Below are positions 26,630 to 39,470 of a stretch of 64,000 bases of DNA, one piece after another. The notes under the pieces were generated by a model that was given only the letters and a program-made list of their open reading frames with translations, was not told the origin of the DNA and made no database searches. Positions within the stretch are counted from its first letter, which is position 1. Every line of letters begins with the position of its first letter. This stretch comes from Guyanagaster necrorhizus. Its lineage: Eukaryota; Basidiomycota; Agaricomycetes; Agaricales; Physalacriaceae. The position numbers and the translations under genes are program-made. The DNA is taken from NCBI RefSeq assembly GCF_019112545.1, contig NW_025064882.1, positions 882,928 through 946,927 on the forward strand. The letters are read 5' to 3'.

Positions 26630-29600
26630 TTAATTAAGGAATAATTTGTAGTTGTATATAGTGTCATTGGCATCCATTGTCTTTTTATTTACCCACTGGT
26701 TAGATTCTGGTCTGTAGCCCTTCCAGCTAACCAGGTAATCAACAATAGTCATTGTACCATCCTCTTGTGCTCTGATTTTTTGGAGTTTGTGGTTTAGGAT
26801 CTGGTTGACTTTATAATGTTCTTCATCATTGACAAAGTCAGAGAGTGGAGATGGGGGTCATTCCTGATTGGAGAATGCTGGTGTGATGTATAGCATCAGC
26901 AATGTCTCATTGAAAACATCATGTATTTTCCAAGATGGTGGAAGTTATAATTTATAAGTGCTTGTGCCAACTTTAAAGATGATTGGAAAGGGGCTAGTGC
27001 ATTTGTCAGCAAGTTTGCACTTTGAACATGGGAGATAGAGGTTAGTCATGTCAAGCCAAACCTTATCATTAATAGTATATATGTGTATGGCACAGTGATG
27101 CTTGTTGTACTGTTGTATTATGGTGGTTGCAGCTCATTCTAGAGTGGTTTTGGTTTCTTCATGGATCTTTGCCATGAGAGTGGCAAAGTCAGTGGATGTG
27201 GGAGTGGTGGTGTGGTGTCACTCAGTCTGAGTGACATTTGAGTGTCAGCTATAGTTGACAAAGAACAGGGTCTTCCCAGTTGCTGAGTGGACCCAGTTAT
27301 TGTGTTGGAAGATAGCAAGAGCCAGCTATTTCATCCAGTCATCTTGTTGGTAGTTGATGAATAGGCAAAGGTACTTTTCCACTTCTTAGTTTGCATGCTC
27401 AGTCTGCCCATTGGTCTGTGGATGGTATGCTGTTGAAGTATTTTGTCTGATGTTTAAGAGTCAATAGAGGTCATCCAGGAATTTGAAAATAAACTAGAGT
27501 CCTCTATCAGAAATGACCACTTAAGGTATGCTATATTTGGCATAGATCTTATCACATAGAATCTTTGCCCATCCTTCAGAAGTTAATTCTGTTGAGCAGA
27601 TGATTGAAATAATGGCTTTTGAGAATTGATTGACTATAACAATGATAGTATCATAGCCATTGCAGTCTGGAAGTTCAGTGATCATGTTGACAGAAATGTG
27701 GATCCATAATAATGATGGAACCTCATTTGAGTGAAGTGGAGCAGATCATGCCTGTGTCGATGATTTGCTCTACTGACAGACTTTGCATGCTTTGACATAT
27801 ATGATGATATCATTGCCCATTTTGGGCTACTAGTACTCCCTTAGTACCAACTCCTTGATTTTGGCAATGTCAAAGTGATCAGCAGTTGCATAGTCATAGC
27901 AGATGGCAATGATTTCACTGCATAGTCCTTGATCTCAGAGAATGTAGATCTGTCTGTCATATCAAATTAGTCTTTTCTCTTTCATCATTCCTTGCTCATG
28001 GTTGAGAGATAGAGCCACTTGTTGGTTCCATTTGCAGTTGTCTTAGGTTGTGCTCTTGATGTGCTTATGGATTTCTTCCTCTATCAGCATTATCATGGCC
28101 CTGAAATGTTTGGATCATAGTAATGTTATACCTTCATTATCAGCTCTCCCTTGATCATGATCTGCCCTCCAGCTAAAGAGATCAGCCTTCTTGTTTACCA
28201 TGCCTGCCTTGTGATGGAGTGTGTACTGATATTGGCTCAGTTCAGTGACTCATCTGGCTTAGCAGTGGTTTAGTTTCTGAGGTTATCAGAAATAGTGAAG
28301 GTTTTGATGATCTGTCTAGATCTCAAAAACTTCTATGGCCCTGATCAAATAATGCTGCCATTCTTCTAGGGCAAGCATAATAGCAAGCAGTTTCTTGTCA
28401 TATATCTTGTAGTTCTGTTCTGTAATAGAAAGCATCTTGGAGAGAAATGCTACTGGCTGCTATTTTCTATTTTGTTCCTGGAATAGGATAGCCTCAATCA
28501 CTCCTTCACTAGAGTCAGCTTCAATCCAGAATCTTCTTTCCTGGTCTGAAATAGTGAGGATTACATCTTTAGCCAGTCGCTTCTTGAGATCATTGAAGGT
28601 GGCCTGTTGGGAGTGTCTCCAGGTTCAAGAGGCATTTCCAGTCAGCTGTGTTATAGATCAGATGATTTTGCTGTAATCTCAGATACATCGTCAGTAGAAG
28701 TTTATGAACCTGAGAAATAATTGTAGTTCCTTCTTCTTCACCAGCTCCAGCCATTCTGTTACTCCTGCTATCTTGATAGGGTCTATCTGGATACTTTCTT
28801 TGCTAATGATGACTCTGAGGTATTTGGTTTCAAATACCTCAAATTCACATTTCTCTGCTTTAAGAAATAGTTTGTGTTTCTTCATAAGAGTTAGTACTTG
28901 TTGTACTAGCCTCTTGTGCTCCTCCTCTGTCTTTGACATGATTAGGATGTCATTGAGGTAAATGGTGACCTTCCCAGTAGAGATGAGGTCTTTGAAGATA
29001 TTGTTCATCATCCACTGAAAAGTTGCTGGAGAGTTAGTGAGTCCAAAGAACATGACTGTAGACTCAAACAATCCTCAATTTGTTCTGAATACAGCTTTCC
29101 ATTCATCCCCTTCTTTGATGCAGATATTATTATAGTCCCATTGGACATTAAGCTTAGTGTAGTACTTGGTGCCTCAGAGTTTATCCATCAGTTTCAAAAT
29201 TAGTGGAAGGGAGTAATGGTTTTTGATCATCATCTCATTAAGTTTTTGATAATTTTGGACTGGTCAGAGCTTACCATTCTTTTTTTTGACAAAGAAGAAT
29301 GGTGAGGCCATCAGAGATTTCGATGGTTGAATTCATCCACTGGACAAGTTCTTATCTAGGAACTTGTTGAGCTCTTGTTGTTTATTGTTGCTAAAAGGAT
29401 AAGTTTTGCAATCCAAGTTGGCATTAGCATTTAGGATTAGCTCAATGGCATGATCTCATGGCTTTGGCTCTGGTAGTTTATCAAAGCTTTTCTTCTCAAA
29501 GAGGTCCTTGAAGTCTCATGCCTATTCAGACACTATTTCTTCAAAGGTTTTCTCTTATTTGTGCTCATTAGCTCTGATAGTGAGGTTGTTGACATGATGA

Positions 29601-30560
29601 ACTGCATGGATGTGCATTTCATGCTGGAGATCAATGGCGAGAATAGTTTTGCTCTCCTTCATCTCCTCATCCCATCAGTCCTCTGGATCTTTATTAGGCA
29701 ATTCAAATGAGATTTTTTGACAGTGGCATCTTGCAAACGTGATCCTTCCAGTTTTCCAGTTGATCAGCAGATTATAACATATGAGCCAGTCATAACCAAG
29801 AAAGATTTTCTTGGTCCCAAGATCTGTTACAGCCAGGTCAATTTGTTCAGAATGATCACCAATTGTGAGTCTAAGTTCAACAAATTTAGTGATCAAACCA
29901 GCTTGGTTTTTTGTTCCATCTGCATTATATACTGAAATTGGCACTGCTATTACCTGAGTTGGGAGTTTATACTTGTCGACAAAGATACAATTGATTGAGC
30001 TTCCAGTGCAGCTGCTGTCAATCAGGGCAGTCACTGTGTGGATTGATCAGAATGTGAGAGTTTCGATTTGGGCTTTAGTGAGTAGATCTCATCTGGATGT
30101 CTTGGACTATCAGATGTATTTTTGTGGTCCCTGGAGTTTGTCAAGCCATTCTAAGACTTGGCACTATTTGGTTTTCTTTAGCTCTTCTACTATATCATAG
30201 ATAATTTCTTTGGCCTATATCCAATGAATCCAATTGCTAAATATGGCTTTTGCTATGGCTTCATCTTTGGCATTCCTGATAGCCCTCCAGATTCATTCAG
30301 TGTCAAATGGCTTAAGCCAAGTAGTGAGGCTCTCTGCCTCTGTTCAGCCCAAAAGTGGTTGAGTTTTTTTCTTTAGTGATTCTTCAGTGTACAGAGTAGA
30401 AGACTGAGGTATATTTGAATGCTCTGATATGGTAGGCATAGGAGTGACTATAGAAATCTTATTAGTCTGACTAGTGGCTATTGGTTGCACACCATGGAAG
30501 TTCTTGGCTGACCCAGTGGAATTGCTCACTGGTCAGCCCTTTCTTTTACTCCCTCAACCT
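26630..30560 (-). pseudogene. E3 Pol: PR-RT-RNase H-IN-chromodomain
   Basis: Protease at 29,675-30,034 with DSSCTGSSIN (Gly of DSG lost, 30,008-30,020) and FLGYDWLI. RT (about 29,480-28,690) has [15 protein letters not shown] and a damaged catalytic box YLND (about 28,945). RNase H is about 28,690-28,060. Integrase (about 28,030-26,900) has SVNMITE (first Asp now Asn) and ISDRGL. The chromodomain YLVSWKGYRPESNQW (about 26,690-26,740) is followed after ~20 residues by TAA 26,630-26,632, so this subfamily lacks the long tail of E2/E6. Confidence 0.9.
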
Positions 30561-33531
30561 TTATCTCTATTCTAAGATCTTCTTTCTTTTGAAGTTTGGC
30601 AATCTAGACTTGGATGTCTTCTCTGGTCTGTTTCTTTTTCAGACAGTTCTTTGCAATATAGCTCTTTTGGCTGCAATTGAAGCATTTACCCTCTTTTTTT
30701 ATCCAGTCTATATCCATTGGTTTTCCAGAATCTGTATAAGTGGTTCCCATTCCTGTCTTCTACATGCTATATATGGGGGCTGTCAAGGGTCCTAATGATT
30801 TTCCAGCAGTTGTCTCCAATAGTTTATTCAGAGTTGACAGGGTTGACTTCTTCATGTAGTCTTGCAGTGTTGAGAATTCCACTTTTTGCCTTTGTCACTC
30901 TTTGTATATCTTGATGATCCATTTCTTCCATTCATCATATCCCACTGGCATTAAGGCTTTTATGCTGATGGCTGATATCATCATGATGTATGAGGAGAGG
31001 ACTCCTCTCTTGATTCAGCCATCATTGGCTATATCATCTCAAATGCCAGCAAGCTTGGCTAGGCATTCCAGCTTGTCAAAATAATCAGTAGCTGTCCTAT
31101 CACCCATCTTGTACTCCTTGATCTTTTGTTTGTGTACTTCTTGTACTGCCAGATCAATAAACTTGTCATAGAGCATCTATTTGAAGATGGGCTATAAGAG
31201 ATACTGATAATGCTCCTAGATCAATGATTGGAAGTTTGGAGAGATGAGAATCCACCACCTCTTCACTTTCTCCTCAAGGTAGGAGGCCACAAAGACTATC
31301 TTATTCATGTTGGTCCCCAGGTACCCAATGTAGACTTCAAAGTATTGTTTGCAGTCCATGAGAAATCAATTGATATCATCTGATGCCCCTTTAAAGGGGT
31401 GGGGTTTCCACAAGAGATCTGGGTGACATTGAAGGACTGTGGTATCATAGGGTAGTGTATCTATCAGGTTGGGCCAATCAGAGAATGGAGGCCACCACCA
31501 TTCTTGTAGCAGTCTGGGAAATGAATGGAGAGAGTTGTCATCCACAACCAAGCTCCCTCTTGGGGTGGCTTCCTTGTGAACAATGATGCCATCCTGTACT
31601 GTGAAGCCTAGTCATATGGCCTCAGGATCATCTCAGATCAGTTCTTTTCCACTTCTGCTCTCAGTTGCCTTGTCTGGTGGGGGTTGGGCTCCCAGGACTC
31701 AGCTTCTCTTACTGGTCTAGGGGTTTTGATATGAGACTGAAGCAGTACTTGGCTGTAGTTGGAATCTTATCAGCTGAGTTGCTATTGATTGGGTCGATAG
31801 GGAGAAGTATGAAAACATGCTCCTGATGGATAGAGCCATGTATACAGCTCTTTTTGGCATGATAGAGAGGGATCACAGCATCAGCTGTATAGTTGTTGGC
31901 ACATGGTAAGCTGGTGGTCTTTGAATCTGGTCTTCAGAGTGCTCCTTGTTGTAGCATATAGCAGCATAGTCAGTTACCACATGCCTTAGTATTTCTACTC
32001 ATTCATTAGATGTAGAATGAAGATATAATTGACTAATTTGCAATGCTACTCAGATAGCATTGTACTATAGAAAGTTTATCCCTCATAGGTACAACTTCTG
32101 GTATTTCTGCATTCTGACCTCCTGTATCATCTATTCTAATTCTTCTTCATCTGTGTCTTCTTATAGTCCATATGTGAGTGCTCTCCCTGCTCTAGATGGG
32201 TCACTGCTCTCAGTTTCCTTGTTTTTCTTGTCTCTGTTGTCCTCCTCATCCTTGAGGAGGGAAATAGTGAGCAGATCATAAAAACTCTCTATGGTCTCTG
32301 ATGATCATACTATTGATCTGCTGTCCTGGCTGGGTACTAGACCCATTCATGGGGCCTGAGGTTCCTGAGGTGTTGATGTAGACAGAAGCTGGCTGGCTTC
32401 TAATATCAGAGTCATACCAGTTTCCCCCTATTACTCTCACTGCTGCTACTCGCTTGTGATAGAGCTGGACATTTTGCCAGTACCCATCATTGAGTAACTG
32501 CCTGACCACTCTGCTGCCAAGGAATCCTTAGAGGATGTGAGTGAGAATGTAGGTAGTCTCAGAGACTCATAGTCTATAGTGTCCAAGAACAGACTTGTCA
32601 TCACCAAACATAGTATTGGTGCTAGAGGTTCGTTGAGAAGGAGGATACTATAGGGTTGGAGGATGTGGGAGGGTTCCTTCAGCTGTAATGGTCTCATTTC
32701 ACCAGCAGTTCTCACTCTAGGAGTCAGAGTCAGAGCTGGGCTCCCAGAATACTGAGGTTGATAGGGATCAGTCAGTATATACTGGCACAAGTACAGATGC
32801 AACCTTGGGCCAGAGTCCATACCAGTTGGAGATGTTAGCCCTTTCTAGTCAAGCCCTTTTGACTTCTCACTGCTCCTCCTGATGTTGTCTGTTATGCTCC
32901 TCAGCTTCTCACCTCTACCAACCTTTTTTGATAATGTGCTCCTCAAGCTTGCTACAAACTGGCTGCAGTATGATTCACTGTCACTGCTCTTCTTGCCAGA
33001 GGGCTTTATCATAGTTGAAGAGGATATTGAGGTCTCAGATGGAGAAGTGCCAGTGGATAGTCTCATCTCAGACTTCCCTGTTTCAATGCTCATCATCGAG
33101 CTGATCCAAGAGTGTCCTCTCTAGCCTGCTGCTAATTCTGATCAAGCAGGGAATAGAGAGGGCAGGGCTATGAGGCTGGCTTTGAGGTGATGTTTGACAG
33201 GATCTTACAGCCAACCAAGTGGCATCAAGAGAATCTCTGGCATAGTCAGCAATCCCTCTGGTTCAAGAGGCAGTGGTATGGTCAGGAGAGAGAGACTGCT
33301 GAAAGAAGTCTTCTGGAATATTCTCATTCTCATGATTGGGTGGGGGTCCTGAGGTCTATGGGTTCTGGAATCCTGCAAAGTGAGGGTTGTAGTCTCCACT
33401 GAGTCATTGAGAGGAGTATCAGTGTCTTTCTTCTTCTTGAACATCTCTTTGATGCAGGCTGCTAGACCTGGCCTTAGATAAGAGGCTTGTCAGAGGCTGG
33501 TGGGATGTTTATCAGGATTCAGAGATATCAT
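30526..33531 (-). pseudogene. E3 Gag region: upstream part, capsid, zinc knuckle
   Basis: About 1,002 codons from the ATG at 33,531 to TGA 30,526-30,528. The knuckle reads CFNCSQKSYIAKNC (about 30,642-30,684; the knuckle His is Tyr). Capsid has FKGASDDIN near 31,395. Upstream, the GFTVQDGIIVHKE motif is at about 31,570-31,610 and LQEDTDEEELE at about 32,150. In the segment 32,276-32,700 the ORF0 frame reads more like protein (VRQLLNDGYWQNVQLYHKR) than the gag frame, so the true coding path here is uncertain. Confidence 0.72.
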
Positions 33532-33739
33532 GTAAAGGAAGATCAGGGGTTATGTTGTATAGGATATGTCAAATGTGTTGAAACTCATTATAATGCCTGA
33601 TGGCCCAGGCAGTGATTGAATGGCATCCTTGGCACAGCTGAATGATCACCAACAATCTTAACAATGTTCTGATAATAGAGAAAAGGAGTTCGAAGAACTC
33701 TCAGTCAAAATTTGAGTCTGATGTGTTGATAGAGGGCAT
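33512..33739 (-). CDS. ORF0 of E3: small protein with hydrophobic segment
   Basis: 75 codons plus TGA, from ATG 33,739 to 33,512. Two internal TGA stops are decay products. Hydrophobic segment about residues 15-35 (FFELLFSIIRTLLRLLVII), then a CHSITAWAIRHYNEFQHI region shared with the sister copies. It overlaps by 20 nt the downstream ATG (33,531), which is 208 nt from its own start and in the +1 frame. Confidence 0.55.
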
Positions 33740-33796
33740 TTGGTTTTCTTCACACTGACTGGCATGAGGAAAGAAAAGAGAAAGCTTCAAGCTAAT

Positions 33797-34257
33797 TGTT
33801 AGACTCAAGCATCACATGGATCAATTACATGTAATAAATGACTGCTACCTCACACTTCAGATAAAATGATCAAGTTCACTGATGCATAATCAGAGCAGTG
33901 TGTCACAAGGTCTAAAGAATTGGCTCAAGAGTAGAATGAGATAGAATAAACTTTAGCTTGAAGCTGGGGATTACCAGCAAGAGTAAGCCTCTTAAATACT
34001 ATACAGACTCTGTCCTAAATATACTACCACTAATTGTGCATTGTCAAGTCTTTGTGCCCATTGTCCTTGAGTATCATTACTATATATAAAAGAATTATTG
34101 TGCATCATCAGGCAATGCTATCACATTGAAAGACAATGATGGACTTGGCCTGTTGTGATGACTAAGCCATGTTCCACAGTCTTAAGTGCCTGTATTAGTG
34201 CCCTGACTAAGTATAAATAGAGGTTAAAGTTAAGGAAAAAAGCAAAAAATCATAACA
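33797..34257 (-). repeat. E3 5' LTR
   Basis: 461 bp, TGTTAG...CATAACA. Directly left is AGCTTCAAGCTAAT (33,783-33,796), the self-priming site. The transcript-start block inside the LTR reads TTAGCTTGAAGCT, which pairs perfectly with it. Confidence 0.94.
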
Positions 34258-34262
34258 CTCAT

Positions 34263-35087
34263 GCCACTTCTACTCACTTGCTATAGATGCAGAAGTCTCA
34301 ATAGTATCATTCATCAAGGAATTGTCAGACTACTCTACTTCCAAGGTACTCTCAGAGAGCATGAGCAGAGATGTGAATATTAAGAGGTACTCAAAGCCTA
34401 TAGTGCCTGAGGACAGACTCATTGTCCTCAAACATAGTGTCAATACTGAGAGTTCTGCTAAAAGAGGGATATTTGAGAGATGAAGAGCAGGAGGTGGTCC
34501 TTGGGATATCATCTTGAGGTGAAAGAGAGATTCTCCTGTTTTCTTACCTTTAGGCTTCACTGGTGATAAGGGTTTCTCTGAGTCTATCTGCTTATGAGTT
34601 TGTTTCTGTTGTATTGAATTCTCAGAATACTAGGGTCAAGAGCAAAAGCTGTAAGCAGAATCTGTACCAGTCCAGAGACCCAGCCTAGAGTCACTCCCTC
34701 TTGTTTTGATGCTACTCATCTCTTGTTTATGCATCATGTGCTGTAGCATCTTGAGCATGTCACCCTTCCTCCATGATTTGCCACTCAAAACTGCTGAGAG
34801 CTCAGTGGTGCTTTTCTGAGGCTTGTTGTTGTCATTGTTCTTCCTGTTTGACAGCTTCATCATAGTTAAAAGGGATGTTAAAATCTCAGGTGGGGAATAG
34901 ATAGTGGATGATTTTATCATAGATCTCTCTCTCTTTGTTCTCATTGATGAGTCAGTCACTTGGTGCTCTCCTCATCCCAGTACTGGTTTCAGGAGATCCT
35001 GATATCAGAGAACTAGTAGCAGGAGTCCTGTGCTGCTTATTGGAGTGAGGGCAGAGTCTCAGAGCCACTCTAGCAGAATCAATAGAA
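34263..35087 (-). pseudogene. E1 Gag region, middle part
   Basis: Part of E1 stranded between E3 and E4. In the gag frame, 34,636-34,959 is open for 107 codons (Ser/Lys-rich) and matches the equivalent segment of E3 (32,845-33,096) in position and composition. It has no recognised domain; it belongs to the long region before the capsid. Confidence 0.6.
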
Positions 35088-35552
35088 TGTTAGGCTCAAG
35101 CCACATGTGATCAACAAGCACATGATAAACTAATGTGGCTTCACATTCGAGCCTTCTATTAGAGTTCACTATATATACTAATGTTGACTCCCTGTGCTTC
35201 AAGGCTTTGTGTGACTAGCTCAAGAGTAGAATGAGATGGAATAAACTTTAGCTCAAAGCTGAGGATTACCAGCAAGGGCAAGCTTCTTTAAATACTGTAC
35301 AAGGTCTGCTAATAATACTATGTACTTATTGTGGGTTTCTCTGTCTGCAGTGCTCATTGTTCTTGAGTATTACTACTGTACATAAAAAGTTGATTGTGCA
35401 TCATCAGACAATACTGTTGCATCGAAAGACAATGATGGACTTGGCTAGTTGTGATGACTAAGCTTTGTCCCACAGTCTTGAGCATCTGTTCTAGCACTCT
35501 GACTAAGCATAAATAGGGGTTAATTCTAGAAAAAAAAGGGAAAATTGTAATA
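35088..35552 (-). repeat. E4 3' LTR
   Basis: 465 bp; the terminal TAACA has decayed to TAATA. Followed by TTATCCCCTCCTTAAG (polypurine tract). Carries the 5' sequence GGCTCAAGCCACATGTG shared only with 59,509. Confidence 0.92.
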
Positions 35553-35585
35553 TTATCCCCTCCTTAAGACCATCATCCTGATGGC

Positions 35586-38500
35586 TTAGTTTAGGGATAA
35601 TTCATAGTCCTGTACAGCTTTGTCAGCATTCATGAGTTTCTTGTTTACCCACTGGTTGGACTCCAGTCCATATCCCTTCCAGCTGACCAGATAGTCAACT
35701 GTAGTTGTCATTCCATCTCTCTTTGCTTTGATTTTCTGTAATTTATAGTTTAAGACTTGATCGACTTTATAGTGTTCTTCATCATCGATGAGGTCCAGGG
35801 ATAGAGATGGAGATCATTCCTAGTTAGAAAACACTGGTGCAATGTAGGGTGTTAATAGTGTCTTATTAAAGACATCATGAATTTTTCAGGTGGGAGATAG
35901 ACTTATTTGAGGTTATTGAGAAAGGACTGGTGCATTTGTCTGCCAATTTGCATTTGGGATGTGGTAAATAAAGGTTGGTGGTGTCCAGCCAAATCTTATT
36001 GTTAATAGAATAGTCATGGGCTTGCCAACAGTGTTTATTGTATTGGTTTTTCATAGTTCTAGCAGCTTTTTCAAGAGCTGCTTTGGTTTCTGTGTGGATC
36101 TTTGCCATTGTAGTAGCAAAGTCTATGGATGTGGAGGTGGTTGTTTGATACCATTCCATTTGCATAACATTTGGATGTCATCTGTGATTTATAAAGAATA
36201 GTGTCTTCTCTGTCATCCAGTGGACCTGGTTGTTGTGTTAGAAGGTGGTGAGAGCTAGCTATTCTACCCAATCATCCTGTTGGTAATTAATGAACAAGCA
36301 GAGGTATTTTTTGATTTCTTAGTTTGCATGCTCTATTTGTCTATCCATTTGAAGGTGATAGGCTGTTGATGCATTGTGTTTGATGTTCAGGAGATGGTAA
36401 GGGTCATCTAAGAACTTTGAGATGAATTAAGGGCCTCTGTCTGAGATGACTACTTGAGGCATGCTGTACTTGGCATAGACTTCATCTCGTAGGATTTTTG
36501 CCTATCCCTCAGAGCTCAATTCTATCAAGCAGGTGATTGGGATGATCACCTTTGAGAATTGGTCAACTATGATGATGATAGCATCATAACTATTGCAATC
36601 TGATAATCCAGTGATCATATCAATCAAAATATAGGTCTACAGTGATGATAGAATCTCATTCAGATGAAGCAGCATGACTTAGACCTATATTGATGATTTA
36701 CCTTGTTGGCAAACTTTGCATGCTTTGACATCTGCAATGATGTCATTCCCTATTTTAGGCCACTAGTACTCTCATAATACCAGTTCCTTGGTCTTGGCAA
36801 TGCTAGGGTGGTCAGCAGTGGCATGGTCATGATAAATAGCAATGATTTTGCCATGTAGTTTTTGATCTTGAGAGATATAGATTTATCTATCATAGTGGAT
36901 TAATCCTCCTTGTTTTATCATTCCTCATTTGTGATTGAGGGATGGGGCCACTCATTGGTCTCACCTGCTGTTGTCCTGAGTCATGCTCTTAATGCACTCA
37001 TGGATTTCCTCCTCTGTTGACATTATCATAGCCCAGAAATATTCTAGCTGTAGTAATGTCACTCCTTTATTATCTTTTCCCTTCTGGTTGTGATCTGCTC
37101 TTTGACTAAGGAGATCAGCTTTTTTGTTTGCCATCCCTGCCTTGTGATGAAGTGTATACTAGTATTGGCTAAACTCAGTGACTCATCTGGCTTGCTGGCA
37201 GTTTAACTTCTGTGGTTGTCGAAAGTATTGGAGATTTTGATGATCTGTCTAAATCTCAAAAACCTCTGCTGCTCCAATCAGATAGTATCGCCATTCTTCT
37301 AGGGTGAGCATAATAGTGAGTAACTCCTTGTTATAGATCTCAGAGTTGCATTCAGTGATGATAAGTGCTTTAGAGAGAAATGTGACTGGACACCATTTTT
37401 CTTTCTGTTCCTAGGCCAGTATGACTCTGATAGCTTTCTTGCTGGAGTTGGCTTTGACTCAGAATCTCCTCTCCTGAGTGGGGATGGCAAGTATGACATC
37501 CTCAGTGAGTCAGCATTTCAAGTCATTGAAGGCTGACTGTTGAGATAGACTCCAGATCTAAGGGGCATTGCTGGTCAACTGCATCATTAGCTGGACAATT
37601 TTGCTATAGTCTTGAATGAAATGCTGATAGAAGTTTGTGAAGCTGAGGAACAATTGTAGTTCCTTCTTTCTGGTTGGTTCTGGCCACTCTATTACCTCTG
37701 CCACTTTGATGGGGTCCATCCAGATGCTTCCTTCACTAATAATGACTCCGAGATACTTAGTTTTGAGTATCTCAAATTCACACTTCTCTGCTTTGAGAAA
37801 CAGTTTGTGTTTTCTCATGAGGGCTAGTACTTGTCATACTAGCTTTCTGTGTTTCTTCTTCATTTTTGATATGATTAGAATGTCATCAAAATAAATAGTG
37901 ATCTTTCCAGTGGCAATGAGGTCTTTGAATATATCATTCATCATCCACTGGAATGTTGCTGGGGAGTTAATGAGCCTGAAAAATATGACTGTTGGCTTGA
38001 ACAATCTCTGATTCGTTCTGAATGCAGCCTTTCATTTGTTCCCCTCTTTAATGTGGATATTGTTGTATCCCCACTGGACATCAAGTTTGGTGTAATATTT
38101 AGTGCCCTGGAGCTTGTCCATCAATTCAAAGATCAATAGAAGAGGATACCGATTCTTGATCATCATTTCATTAAGTTTCCAGTAGTCTTGGACTAGTCAG
38201 AGTTGGCTATCCTTTTTTTTGATGAAAAAGAATAGTGATGCTATAAGGAATTTTGATGGTTGAATCTGTCCATTGGATAAGTTCTTGTTGCTCATTATTG
38301 CCAGAGAGATAGGTCTTACAATCCAGATTGGCATTGGCATTTGAGATTAGTTCAATCATATGATCTCATAGTTTTGGCTCTAGTAGTTTGTCAAAGTTTT
38401 TCTTTTCAAACAGGTCTCTGAAGTCACATACCCATTTAAGCACCATTTCTTTGAAGATCCTCTCTTTTCTTTGTTTGTTGGCCTTAGTGGCTAGGTTATT

Positions 38501-39470
38501 GGCATGGTGGACAGCACAAATGTGTAGCTCATATTGGAGGTCAATAGTGAGGATGGTTTCTCCATCTTCCATTTCTTCATCCCACCAGTCCTCCAGGTCT
38601 TCATCAGATAATTTGAATGAGATTTTCTGACACCAACATCTTGTGAATGTGATACATCCAGTTTTCCAATTGATTAGCAGGTTATGGCAGATTAGCCAGT
38701 TGTGATCAAGGAAGATTTCTTTAGTCCCAAGATCTGTGACTGCCAGGTCGATTCATTCAGAATGGTCACTGATTGTGAGTTGAAGCTCTGCAAACTCAGT
38801 GATCAAACCAGCCTGGTTTTTGGTTTTGTTGGTATTGTATACTGAGATTGGGGCTGCCATGGCTCTTGTCAGGAGTTGGTGCTTATTGACAAAAGCATAA
38901 TTAATCAAGCTCCCAATGCAACTACTGTCAATTAAAGCAGTTACCACATGAGTGGATCGAGTCATGAGGGTCTCAATCTGTGCTTTAGTGATTAGATCTC
39001 ATCCAGACATCTTGGACCATTGAATGAATTTCCATAATCTACAGAGTTTGTCAAGCCACTCTAAGGCTTGGCACTGCTCTGCCTTTTTCATTCCTTCTAT
39101 TATCTCATCAATCACTTCTTTGGCTCAGATTTGATAGACCTAATTTTTGAGCATGGCTTTTGCTGTTGCTTCATCCTTGGCATCCTTGATTACCCTCCAG
39201 ATCCATTCCATATTGAATGGCTTGAGCTAAGTATTGGGGTTCTCTACTCCTGTTCAGCCCAAGGGCACTTGAGTTTTTTTCTTTGGCAATTTTTTGGTGT
39301 GTGAATTGAAATTCTGAGGTATATTCAAATGCACTGATACAGTAGGCATATAGGTGACTACAGAGATTTTATCAGTTCGACTAGCAGCTGGTAATTGCAT
39401 ACTGTAAACATCTTTGGCTGGCACAGTGGAATCGCTCACTGGTCAGCCCCTTCTTTTACTTTCTTCACCT
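35586..39470 (-). pseudogene. E4 Pol: PR-RT-RNase H-IN-chromodomain
   Basis: Protease at about 38,965-38,690 with DSSCIGSLI (Gly of DSG lost). RT (about 38,400-37,620) has YFDD at the catalytic position (about 37,885) and the thumb at 37,558-37,818. RNase H (about 37,610-37,000). Integrase (about 36,960-35,900) keeps the histidines of its zinc region, LIDMITG and ISDRGP. The chromodomain is around 35,640-35,720, ending DYELSLN and TAA 35,586-35,588. Heavily interrupted. Confidence 0.87.

Larger units (their letters stand above)
26157..34257 (-). mobile_element. Ty3/gypsy chromovirus E3 (inserted in E1 gag)
   Basis: 8,101-bp complete element with LTRs 26,157-26,596 (440 bp) and 33,797-34,257 (461 bp) and exact 5-bp target duplication CTCAT (26,152-26,156; 34,258-34,262). 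The left LTR is shorter mainly because of a ~20-bp internal gap. Short-LTR subfamily. Confidence 0.95.

Noticed and set aside
28704..28961. Recurring plus-strand ~85-codon ORFs opposite RT (28,704; 37,637; 44,871; 16,027)
   Set aside because: They recur only because the RT on the other strand is conserved; the frame reflects codon structure of the sense strand.
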